Source: Linnemannia hyalina
Taxonomy: Eukaryota > Mortierellomycota > Mortierellomycetes > Mortierellales > Mortierellaceae
NCBI GenBank assembly: GCA_019671135.1
Contig: JAHRHY010000006.1
Coordinates: forward strand, 1,302,001 to 1,366,000
DNA length: 64,000 bases
Reading direction: 5' to 3'
The notes beneath the pieces are model-generated. The model did not search any database, was not told the DNA's origin, and worked only from the letters and a program-made list of their open reading frames with translations. Below are positions 1-11,199 of this stretch, one piece after another. Position numbers and translations under genes: made by a program. Every line of letters starts with the position of its first letter. The stretch's first letter is position 1.

Positions 1-2567
1 TGAGCAACATCCGAGGCCATCGTGGCAGGGGTGACCACAACCGTCTTGTACATCGATGCGCCAAAGTCGACATTGCCGGGATAGACACGAAGAGCCATGA
101 ACTCTTGTTGAGACTCTTCTTTCTTCACTGCCGTTGGCGACAAGGGGTTGCCTATGGTCGATGGACCTGTACTGGAAGAACCGACGGATCCGTTGGAGTT
201 GGAGCGAGCCCTAAAGAGATTGTTGCTGATTCCAGAGTTGGCGCTGGCGTTTGCACCTGTGGCGGTACTGGCAGAAGACTTGGCTAGGTTCTTGAGACGT
301 TCCTTTTCGAGTCGCTCCTTCTCCTTTCGCTCCTTGTCCTTCGAGTTCTTGCCAACGCTGAAAAGGCTCTTGAACTTGCCGGGCTTCTTCACGACGACAG
401 CCTCTGGTGGCAGACCACGCTCATACTCTTCCTTCGATTTCCGGACGATAGGCTCTTGAGGTCCGTTTCCGAGGATGGCGCTGATCTTCGCCTCCTTCCT
501 CTCAGCCATCGCCTTCCTCATCTTTTCCCTTTCCTCATCTTCTGAATCGATGCTCAGTGACCGGACGATGGTCAAAGGGCTGGCCTGTCGCTGTTGCTGT
601 GAAGGAGATTGCTGCAATTGCTGTGATGGTTGTGGTGAATGGCGAGGGGTGGTATCGCCGCTGAAACGCAAGTTCCTGGCCTTGGTGGGCGATTCCCGGT
701 GGATGAGATTGTCGTCGCGAGCAATAGGAGGCGTCAGAGAGATGACACGCTTCTCACTTGAGAACAGAAGATCATCCTCGTCGAGAAGTGGCTTGCGATA
801 GCGATTCGTCACCTGGACTTCTTCATCCTCGCTATTGTTGCCCTCATCTTCTGCTGCCTGCTGAGTTTGGCGGTTGTACTCTTGTTCCTTCTCCATGGCC
901 TTCATGGCAAGCATCTCCTCGTGTTTCCTTTGCTCGCTCAGAATCTCTTGCTGCACCCGCTCAGCCTCCAATTGGAGTTCGGACTTTACGCTGGCGCCGC
1001 CATAGCCTTGGTTGTGAGTCGAGTCGAGGGTGTCGTCCTTGTTTGTTGTGGCGACGTCTATTGATGCAGTTCCATGGGCGGTATCCTCAACCATGGACTC
1101 GTTCCCGTCCTCGTGCTCGTCTTCAGCGCCATCTTCCTCTTCCTCCTCCTCCTCTTCGCCTTCCTCCTCGCCGTCATCGTACCATCCTTCTTCCTCATCC
1201 TCTTCATCAGTCCATTCAGTCTCGCTAGCCTCAAGGAACTCGTTCTGGGCTGTAAAGATGACCGATCGGCGGTTCGCGGCACGCTGTTCGAGGACGGCAG
1301 GATCAAGGGGCTGGATATGTTCGTCGAAAGTTCCCCACTCTGGAGAAGGAGCAGTAAGAGACACGTTGCGGTAGGTGTTAAGCCGTGCGAGGCGCTCAAA
1401 TGGAGTCTAGATCAACAGGGTTGGAGTTGGTTAGAATAGATGGACAAGCGTAGTTTCTAAGATAGCCTACCTATGCCTAAAGGAGGAAAGGGACAATGAA
1501 CTTTGTAACACCTGCAGGGAGAAGTAGCATATATGTTTCAGCATGAATCCCCTTCAACCATCGACCATCCGCTGGCCTCAACTCGAGTTCAGAACGCTTA
1601 CCTCGATGTTCTCCGCTGGGATGTATCCAATGACGCCGGTCTTGAGGACTCTCACCAGCCACCAATAAACGTTTGCGTCCTCCAGAAGCATCAGAGAGTC
1701 GTTCCTGACCACCGAGGCCTGGCCCTCCTGTGTCGCCACAAAGGTGTGGAAGGCGTAAACAAGGTTAAAGTCGATATCGTCCTCGGTGAGAGAGATGGCC
1801 TCAGAACCTTCGTCGTCGTCCTCTTCGTCCATCATCTCCTCGTCGACCTCATCGTCTTCGACATCGTCGTCAAAATCGTCGTCATCGTCCTCGATTTCCT
1901 CAGAGAGATCGTCGTCATGGCTACCTTGCATGTCGATATCCATTTGGTGTTGGAGGTGAGGGTCGTGGTGAGGGTTCTGTTGGTAGTATTCATCCTCCTC
2001 GTGGCTATCGGTCCCAGCCATGTCGTGGTCTTGGCTCTGGTCCTGGCGGAGCAATTGCTGGATGTTCATGGCCTGGGATTTGTAGGCATCGAGGTGTTGC
2101 TGCTGCTGCAATTGGTACTGCTGTTGGATCTGACGCAGCTGCTGGTGCTGGTGGTGGTGAGGCTGCTGTTGCTGGTGCTGGCGGTGATTGGCATACTCGT
2201 CCTCGTCCTCGTCCTCATCAGCCATATCATGGTCTCCAGAACCGACAGAGCCATAATGAGGCTGCAAGTGCCTCGTCAGACCAAGGTTATGCTTTATCTG
2301 CTGTTGGTTATGTTGTTGTTGCTCCTGTTCCTGCATATAGGAGTTGTATGCATCATCTTCGTCGGTGCTGTCGTCGTCGTTGTCATCCTGGTCTGAGGCT
2401 GGCACGATGGCATCTTGGTTTTGTTGAAACCTCACACCTCGACTGGATCCGTTTGTGAGGTGGCTATTGTTATTAAGGTTGTTGTTGTTGGCGTTTATGG
2501 TGTTGTTATGGAGATGACTGACTTGTTCCTCGGTGGGGTGAGCGTTCAGTCCTGGAGAGGAGGCCAT
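1..2567 (-). CDS. SH3-domain cell-polarity protein (Tea4/Bud14-like), 3' truncated by window edge
   Basis: Two exons are visible: 2567-1602 and 1406-1 (continues outside). The 195-bp intron has a GTAAG donor and joins in phase 0. Exon 1 encodes an Asn/Gln- and Asp/Glu-rich N-terminus ending in an SH3 domain at about residues 264-325, with the conserved ALYDF-like strand (YAFHTF), the WW pair (YWWLVRV) and the GYIPAENIE end. Exon 2 continues directly with TPFERLARLN, the usual sequence after this fungal SH3. It then has an acidic stretch, a charged coiled-coil-like segment and basic Ser-rich regions. At least 790 residues are present. Fungal proteins with this SH3 (S. pombe Tea4, yeast Bud14) link cortical polarity sites to type 1 phosphatase. 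Assignment to that family is inference from the SH3 and its flank. Confidence 0.75.
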
Positions 2568-4250
2568 AGATGGTTATATGTGTAGGGGTGTGAAAGGGGG
2601 AGTAGTGAGGCAAGGGTGGGTCGGTGTGGTAATTGCTGTTCCTAATGTATGTTGTTCAAACCAGGGACGGTTGAGATTCCATACAAGAGGCCGCCGTGGT
2701 TGTTGTAAAGTGAAGTGGAGGAAGGAGGACCGCCGGCAGGATGTGGTTGTTATGGAAACGACAGAGTTAAGTGTGTGTTGAAGTGGGCTCTTGGGGTCTT
2801 TGACAGGTGTAGAAAGAGAGAGAGAGTGGGTGTGTCGGTTGAGTTGGGTTCGAGTTGAAGGAGCGAGCGAGGATTGGAAAGTGGTTGGGAATAGAAAAAG
2901 AAGGGAGATAAAAGAGGAGGAAGGAGGAAAGGGAGGGGTAGGGAAGTAAAGAGAGAGAATTGGAACAGGGGAGGAAAGAAAGGGTTTGTTCAACGGAACA
3001 AGAGGGTTCAATGTCAGAGAGGAGAGGAGAGTGTGTGTGTAAAAAGAGACGACAAAAAAGAGAGGGGGTTGGGTGGGCGAGATTGGCGGTAAAAGTGGAG
3101 TGAAGGAAGGGGATGAAATTGCAGGTTGTACAAGTAGAAGTAAATTATGAGTTAGAAAGTTAGAACAGGAGCAATTGACATTATACACAGGAGACAGACA
3201 AACAGACAGACAGAGAGACAGCTGCTCTCTTTATGGTAAAAAAGTAGGAGAGGAAGATGGTATTACCATTGACTGTTTGTGAACTAGCTGCCTTGTTCAG
3301 TTGAGCAGGCTTGTCCAGTGAAACCCTTTGTTTCCCTTTTATTGTTCCTTGTTGTTGCTGGTAGTTGGTTGCCTCCTTGGAGTTGAGTCAAACGAGGGTG
3401 GGAAGAAGGGGTTGAAGGAAGGAGAAGACAAAGAAGGGCGGGAAGAAAGGAGTAATAATGAACAACAATGAACAAAGTTTCTGGTTCCTGAGGGTCACGA
3501 GTGGTTGGGTTGGGTTGGTTGGTTTAGTTAGTTGGTTGGTTGGTTGGTTGGTTGGTTGGTTGGCGAAGGCAGGTGGAACAAAAAAGAAGAGAAACAAAGG
3601 ACCTCGTTTATAGAATAAAGGGGGAGAGAGAGTGAGTGTGAGGATGAGCAATGGATGAAGGAGATGAAGAGTGATGAGAGAAAAAGAGAGTGAGAGAGAG
3701 AGAGTGAGTGAGAGAAAGAGAGAGATGAAGAGTGATGAGAGCTGAAGAGATGAAGAAGGATGAGGGATGAAGAGTGATGAGTAATCGTGATGGAGAATAA
3801 GAATAGGGTATGAGAGAGAGGAGGGTGAGGTTAAAAAGAGGAAAGTAAGAAAAGAAGGGGAAGGGGAAGAAGGGGAAGAAGACAAACGAGAGGGTGTGAA
3901 AAGGGAGGGAAAAGGGGAAAAGGGGAAAAGGGAAAGAGAGAAGGAGGTGATGGTGGTGGTGGCTGTAGATGCTGGTACAGTTTACAGCACAGTACAGTGT
4001 ACAGTAGGATGGAAAAGAGAACAGGAGAAAGGGAAAGGGCGGGATGGCAAAGGAGAAAAGGAGGAAGGGAAGGGAAGGAGGGCAGCGAGAAATGAATGAA
4101 ATGAATGAATGGATGAAGCAGATAGAGTGGAGTGGGAGCGGAGTAGAATAGAACTGCGACCGACACACGCAAGGGGCAAGGAGGGGAACAACGGCATGGC
4201 ATGGTAATCATTTTTAAACTTCATAGTTCATACAGTCGAGGCCATTTTAA
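2568..4250. other. Purine-rich leader/intergenic DNA with simple repeats
   Basis: No supportable gene. On the minus strand this is a long CT-rich tract upstream of the SH3 gene, consistent with promoter and 5' leader. It contains a GGTT tetranucleotide repeat (about 3511-3563) and GA-rich microsatellites around 3680-3730. Open frames here are low-complexity Ser/Leu/Pro or Lys/Arg/Glu and look spurious. Confidence 0.6.
3511..3563. repeat. (GGTT)n microsatellite
   Basis: About 13 units of GGTT, interrupted once near 3525, on the + strand. Confidence 0.9.
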
Positions 4251-4262
4251 TTTGTGCTGATT

Positions 4263-4294
<32 letters not shown>

Positions 4295-6716
4295 CTTTGT
4301 TGTCTTTGTTGTTTGCTCGCCTTCCCTTCTTTTGTTGTTGTTCTTCTTCCGATTGCTTAGCTATCGTCCCTATTCGCATTTGCCACTCGGCCCCTTTGCC
4401 TCCCTCATTCGTTCTTCTCTCTATTATCTTAAGGTCTTACATTCATTTCATCCTACACAAAAGAACAACAGAACACACAGAAAACCGAAGAAGAGAAGAA
4501 CGAACTTCCAAAATAACATGCGACACACATCCTCCCTCAATTGATTCCTCTCGTCTCTCTTCTCTTCTCTTCCCTTCTTCCCCTATTGCTCCCAAGAATG
4601 GTCCTGTTCAGCTCTCATCCTCCCTCTCCCCCTCTTCTCTTTCTCTCGCTCATTAACTTTTTTAACCTTGCTACTGGAGTAAAGTTTTTGTGTGGTTTTG
4701 TGTTTTGGTTTATGGCTCGACCCACATGTTGCGATCGAGAACAAGTCAGCCCCCTCCGCGTCCCGTCCTCGCAGCTCACCATATATACATACTCTCCCTC
4801 ACTTTTCATCTCTCTTCTACACCTCCCTTCTTTCACTTTCGCGTTGTGCCACCACCACCAATTTGTGTGCCAAAATGTATTTTGGTCCATAACATAAACT
4901 CTTCCCATCTCTTTTTTTCCTTGTGCACAAACGACCATTTCTTTGTTAGACGCTCATATCCCTCATTTTATCCGTTCTTCGTAGCATTTATTTCTAACAG
5001 TAGGCAACGCTGAAGGAGGTTAGATCCTAACAAGTCCACTAAAGGACGACACAAACCTCGGACCCGGAGTAAGCGGAGAGAGAGGAAGTGGGAAACCCGT
5101 TGTTTTTAAACATCCAGGCGCCGCGACAAAACACAAACAAGAGAGCCTGTGCGTTTTATTCTCTAATTCATTATTGAAGTTACAAACTAGTCAAGCAACG
5201 TGCCGTGAGCGCATGTATGCCCCTTTCTTACTTTCATTCTCCATCTCCTCTCTCACTCCCCATAGACTTTAAAACGATCGCACTTTCAATCCTTCCGCGC
5301 CTCCTGTTCTCTATTAGCATTTCCTCCGACATTCCTTCGGCTGGGAATGTTGTCAATTGATATTCATAGAAAAGTATATAGTCGCGCTTATGGCATCGTC
5401 CGTCCGTCCTCATCGCAGTTTCTATTACACATCCGTCAGCCGAACAACATACAGCCCATAACATACAACAAGTCAATGGGTACCCCCTTCCCCTTTCCTA
5501 TTCCCCAAAGTGCAAATTGCCCTTGGCTTCAAACATAACACAATCGTTAGAGAGCCACATACATGTATATAAAAAAGTTGTGAGCACCATGGCTCTCGTC
5601 TTTCTTCCCTTGCTCGTCTTTGATGTTAATGTTGATGGTTGTGTTTATTTCACGGTTGCCCTGCCACCCTGCCTGTCAACCAGGAAGGTCGATGCATGGT
5701 CCCATGGAGATATTATTCAGAAATGCGCATCAAATGAGATTCGATGCTCCTTCATTTCAAATCCAAAACCTGTACCCATGTCCCAGGTAGAGCACCTTTC
5801 TTCCCTCACTTTTCTCTCCCTTTTGTCTCTCGTATCCCACCAAGACGGTTCCTCCACAAGTGTCACTCACTCAGGCTTGATTTCACGTTCTTTTTTTCAA
5901 ACCATACAATGGTGTAAGTACCATGGAGGACAGATGTGGACACATGCATGTCTTTGTGTCCTCTTCTCGTGTAAAAAAAGGTGGAAGAAGTAGAAAAAAT
6001 ACAACTTTTGCGTGAGCCCCCCTGGAGTTTAACAAAGGGCGGCATGTGTAGAAGGATGAAAAAGGTGCCATTACCTCTTCTTCAAAATCTTCGTTGTGTT
6101 GTTGAAGTTGGAACACCATGGGACCATAATACAGTCCACCCAGTATCTCAAATACCTTGTTTGTTTGTGTTTGCTCAAAGACGTTCGATAAGAGACGGGA
6201 AGAGCGACCGAGCTTATGTGTACGAAAGAGACAGAAAGAGAGAGAGAGAGAGAAAGAGAGAGAGCGAGTGAAAGAGGACGGAGCATCCATACCGGCTCTC
6301 ACAAAGTCTCACCATAAAAAAATTATATCCATCTTGATATTTTTCCCGCAGCGGCGCACAAGCCAGAGAGTCCGCACCTGAGGCATCATTACCACGACCC
6401 GACCCGACCTTCCTTTCTATGGGTTTGTGCATATACTATATGTCTAGTTCTGTTAGTGGCTCTCGAACCTCATTCTTCTTATGGGCATTCACTCGTTTTT
6501 GCTCATAGTCATTCATTCGTCCTACTCAAATGCATAGTATTGTATCGCAGCTCTGCGACGCCGTACAAGAAGCGCGCGGCACGAAACAAAAAGGGCGCCA
6601 TTTGCCACCAGAAGTTGGTGATTGGCTTGTAGGAGTCAAAATTGGTGGCAAAAGAAACTGTTTTGCTTGATCTTTCTCCGTGCTTATACTTTGTTCAAAC
6701 ACGTCTTTATTTCTCT
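4251..6716. other. Long stretch without a recognisable gene
   Basis: It starts with a (GTT)n microsatellite (4264-4294). From 4310 to about 4900 the + strand is strongly CT-rich, like the leaders seen before genuine starts elsewhere in this window, but no convincing coding exon follows. A GA repeat lies at about 6232-6264. The last few hundred bases are probably the 3' UTR of the minus-strand gene ending at 6717. Frames of up to 158 codons show no domain or coding character. Confidence 0.5.
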
Positions 6717-8489
6717 TTACTCGACGTTTCGTCGTGGCAGTGTAGGAACAAACATGCTAGTCGCCTTCTTATACTTCCAGTACGCAACAACATCCTTCAA
6801 CCGTCTATCATTCTCCCTCTCCAACAGCGGGATACCGCTCACACGCGTGATCAAAATGGTCACAAACATGGGACTGAAAACCGCCAGACGCGACATCCAG
6901 TGCGACATGATCGGAACAGGACTCTCCATTGCTGCAGAGAAGGCGCTAGAACAGAAGAGGTAGCTTCCGAACCAGAGAAGGCATTCTCCAAAATAGTTGG
7001 GATGGCGAGTCAACGACCTAATCATTTCAAAACAAACAAATCGAAGGACGTTGGGATTAGCAATCATAGGACACATTTTCACGTCGTTAGATAGGGGGAA
7101 AAAAAAAGTGTAAATAAGCGGGTTACGTACCACAGTCCAGTCGAAATAAAGCTGCGCTTGTAGTCCCTGCCAATCTCCTTTCGCCATTTTTGCTTCTGGT
7201 AGTTGGCAATGAGCTCAAAGGCAAAACCTGTGCCCCAAAGGGCGATTCCAAAGTAGTCCTGCAGTCCCAGGTCAGGGTGGACACTTGCCGGGATCGAGTT
7301 TGTCATGTAGCTGTTTTTCAGTTGGCAAGAACGACGGAAAATTAGCAGCTGCATTTCTTGATCCTACCATTACGACTTTTACTTCTCACCTAGTTGTCAT
7401 ACACAGATGTACACAGATGTGCACAGATGTTACGAGTAAAAATCAAATGGAAGCTTACACAGGCAGGGCTGCCAAGGCAACCCAGATACCCTGGACGAGC
7501 CAATAGACAAGGAACAGACCGGGCATCTTCTTGATCTTGTCGAACCGCTTGTCGCCGTGCTTGAGCGCTCTCGAGAATAGGAACAATCCCAGATAAGCAG
7601 CCCATACAGATGTGGTCCCCGAAGCAATGATTTGGCGTGAGTGGATTACTCTGTGAGGAGCATTTGGATTCTTGCCGTTTGCCCAGATCGAATTCTCGTC
7701 CCAGGGCTTGTACAGGGATAAGAATGTGCATAGGATAAAAGATGTCAATCCTACCAGGTCGTAAAACTGGGTGCGGAAAATAATGTAAGACATGCGTTAA
7801 TGAAGAATTCGCTTTTTTTAATTTCTTTCTTTCTCTCTTTTGCTGGTGCCATGGAGCCATGGAGACATACATTCATCTTCAAATGAATCAACCTTTTTTC
7901 TTCCTCCATTCCGAACGTTTGGTCGAAAGCGTGAATAATTGCACTGCCCTCAACGAGGCTTAATAGAAACGCAATCTCCGGTCAACAGCGCTATCTCGAA
8001 TAAGAACCCATGGATAATTTCCGCCAGCCATAGATCATTGCGTCTGTCCCGGTGTCGTGCAAATCCAGCCAATTAACACCTCCTTGTAGCTGCAGCCACC
8101 TGCTCTCCAATGTCTGAAGATCAGGGGGAGGCGAAGTAGCCTGCGATTTGATCGTCAAAAGACTGATCCCGCTGATCACTGATCAATCTGATAAGATATG
8201 TCGATTTTTGCTGTTGAGAACGCGTCCTGGGTTACTGTTCGTCAACGACAAGACTGTTTCCTCAGAGAAGCGAAAAAATCCTGTTCCATCTGATAGCCCT
8301 GTACTGCTGCTCATAAAAGTAGACCTGCACACTGCTTTGTCATTGCGTCTCTGGGGGTATCCGTGTGTAACATACCTTTTCAGTCTGAAGGAAAGCAGAG
8401 ATACCCCAGCAGGTGATCTGGATACCAAAGTCTGCAAGGAGAGTCGGCACCAAGACCTTGCCCATTTGTGTGAAATAGCTTGGATCCAT
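6717..8489 (-). CDS. DUF1295 / steroid 5-alpha-reductase-like integral membrane protein
   Basis: Four exons: 8489-8376, 7766-7459, 7310-7131 and 7017-6717. They sum to 903 nt (300 residues) with frame kept at all junctions. The start is the ATG of MDPSYF. The product is hydrophobic with several membrane helices. The family signature is in exon 4 as SRHPNYFGE-type (LTRHPNYFGECLLW), with preceding segments FYDLVGLTSF and WRKEIGRDYKRSF. DUF1295 proteins share the C-terminal fold of steroid 5-alpha-reductases and isoprenylcysteine methyltransferases and probably act on lipid substrates at the ER. The substrate cannot be told from sequence. Intron 1 is unusually long (609 bp), but the junction QTEK/FYDLVG is typical of the family, so no exon appears missing. 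Confidence 0.85.
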
Positions 8490-10760
8490 GATTTTCGTCT
8501 TTGTGCTTGCTTGGACAGGGGAGAGAGAGGGGATGTTCGTCTGTGTACTTTGTGGAATATTGAGAAAGAGAAATGTCCTTCCTTTTTATTTATTTGCGGT
8601 TTTTTAGTTGATATTTCGGTCTTAAGGGTGACGCGCATTTCGCAATTGCGCGCTCCACACGCACAAAACAAAATGAAAAGGTGGAGAGCCAACGAACAGT
8701 TCCTGGTTTGGCCAGTGTGAAATCGGGAATCAGCGCTGAAGGCCCGATCGCCTAGAAAGAAAGATTGCAACAGTAACAGCAATTAGCGCGTGCAGACTAT
8801 ATCTTTCTACAGAAGGGTCAGAAAATACACCGCGAGCATTGTATTGCAAATCTGGAGGCTACGAAAACCACGAGAGGTACAATTGGCCCATTCAAATACT
8901 GTGCCTGCTGGACACGGTTCTGCTGCAACAATGAATAAACAAGCTAGCTATGTATCCGTCTCAATGAGTCACTGTGAATGGGAATGGCAAACGCATGCAT
9001 GGGCATGGAGAATGGAGGCCTTTGTGTCCTTTGTAGGATATAACAATTTGGGGAAGGAGGAGCGTCAATTCAGTTGACGACACACAGACGGCTCTGCTTG
9101 CCGAAGATCTGTTCATATCCTTTCCCCATTCTTGAGCACGTCCGTCTTGTATATTTTTTTTGTTAGACCCCCCGTTCGAACCTGCAAAGCTTTTTTGTTA
9201 TTATTGGCACGACCCCCATTCTCGATGGCTCAAGTGCATTTGCCGAGGAGATACATTGCCGACAATTGCTTGCTTGGCGACCATGTCTCCCTCTCCCTAT
9301 CACCAACGGAGACGATAGAACATGTTTGGAAGTTTTTGTTAGGTTGAGCTGTAACCTGTGGGAAAAGCAGTTGGGTGATGCCCCACCGAATCAACCTCAC
9401 TTACCCAATTGAAAAGATGAGTTGATCCATTATCTCTCCCCAGCCAGTTGTTTTTCAAAATCAGGTCCGCCCAAGGAGGTAAGGGGATGATAAAGTCTTC
9501 GCTCCTTACTAGTATGCTCGGCTAGTTTCGCGGGAGTTAGAATCTAGTGATCACGGAAGCATATACGGACATCAAGCCAGATGGTGTACTGCCGACGGTT
9601 TGAATGAAAGTGGTACAATGGAGAGAAAAAATTGCAATTGAGAAAGTCGCCACCAATCAACGCGATCCATCTAGGGGAAGGTTCGACACCACTTTTGATA
9701 TCTAGCCATTAGTCGGTTCTGAACCGCTTGAGTATACTCCTGGAAACCTAGGTGAGTGCCGCGGGGAAAGTCCCATTGTTCAAAAAAAAAAGCGAGAGAG
9801 AAACATGGAGAAAAAGTCTTTGGTCAGACATGCTGAATAGTCTGAACACACACACACATATATATATGAGATATAATAAAGGTAGACGAGAGTCAACGAA
9901 AGTACGGGGGGTGTAGGCGGATTTTCATTTGCAAGGTTAGGTTTGATGAGAGTGAACGAGGTTAGTGAGGCAAAGAGAAAAGAGCGAATATACGAGGCAA
10001 TGAAAGTCGTTATAGTAGCCGAGGGTGATAAGCAGGGTTATGACAGACATTGAGGAGGATCCAAGCGTGGATATGATATGACCCATTGGGGCCACGCCAT
10101 GGGTTGAATGTGTACCATATTGAGGTGCTCATTCATTCTTGCCATAATTTGCTCTCTCTTTGCAGCCATGACTCCGGCACGATGTCCGTCTTTCAGTGCT
10201 GATGCAGTCGGCATAGGTTTCTGCGATGATCAATTGCCCTTGCCCAATAGTGAACAGCAGTCTAGTGCAGGGAAGAGTGGTGGTTATTTGTCAGGTGTGC
10301 GCGGACCTCGGACTTTTTTTTTTTTCTTTCTTTTCTTCCATGGTCTGGCTCTCAAATCTCGGCAAAGAGAGTAGTGAAAGTGGAGGAGGAGGAGAGGGTC
10401 GAGGTCGTTTGATCAAGGAATCGAGGGAAACAACAAGAGAGCAAAAACCAAAAAAATGCGCAGAGGAAACAATGGGAGCTGATGGTCTCTTCCTTCCTTT
10501 TTCTCACCTTGCACTTTATCCGAGCTCCTGAGACGGTGGATGGATTGGAGCAGGGGAGCAGCTTTAAAATCAAGCAGGCGACTGGCTGACTTGAAGAGAA
10601 AAAAAAGGTTTGCACTTGTCCCCTTGTCGGCAATGAGAGAATAGAGGCTATCATTGGCTGGAAGGACTTCCGGCGAGAGGGTGACCCGTCCTTTGTCTGA
10701 TCAACTTGTTCTCATGAGCAATTGACTTCCATTTCAAGGCAGCAACCACCTCTCCACTCG

Positions 10761-10795
<35 letters not shown>

Positions 10796-11199
10796 CATCT
10801 CAGCAGTCTCTCATCTCTCCCTTAGTGTCACTCACACTCACGGGCAAACATACATACCTCGCATACCTCGACAAGAAATACATAAATACCGACTCTGTTT
10901 TCTCTGCCCTTCTCATTCCTCCATCACCCTCTCCCTCCTTCTTCTCGAAGTAGTGCCTTTCTCACATCCCCCGTCATCTCTTTTACGTCCCACTCCTCAA
11001 GTCCACCTATCCCGCAAACCCCGCAGTATAAACAAGGCTAGCAAGCCCAAACCTTTTTTTGTCATAGTCGTTGTTACTTGAAAAGAGAACTTTTCTTCTT
11101 TTCTTTTTCTCTCCTTTCTCTTCACTCTTCTGTCGACCTCCCTCCTCCCCACTCCCCACTCTCCCCTCTCCTTCATACCTCTCCCCGCCCCCTCCCTTC
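8490..11199. other. Intergenic region and CT-rich leader of the ABCC gene
   Basis: No gene recognised. It holds a (CA)n(TA)n tract (about 9846-9870), a T-run near 10315 and a (GTT)n repeat at 10763-10795. A strongly pyrimidine-rich stretch runs from about 10890 to 11199, right up to the ATG at 11200. The last part is taken as the 5' leader of the ABCC transporter. Confidence 0.6.

Noticed and set aside
1533..2396. 287-codon + strand frame over the SH3 gene
   Set aside because: Antisense to the Gln/Asp-rich exon 1; the Val/Leu-rich translation is a by-product of CAG/GAC repeats.
3388..4211. Several overlapping minus-strand frames rich in Ser/Leu/Pro/Phe
   Set aside because: They arise from the CT-rich tract, have no domain and overlap in different frames; treated as leader sequence.
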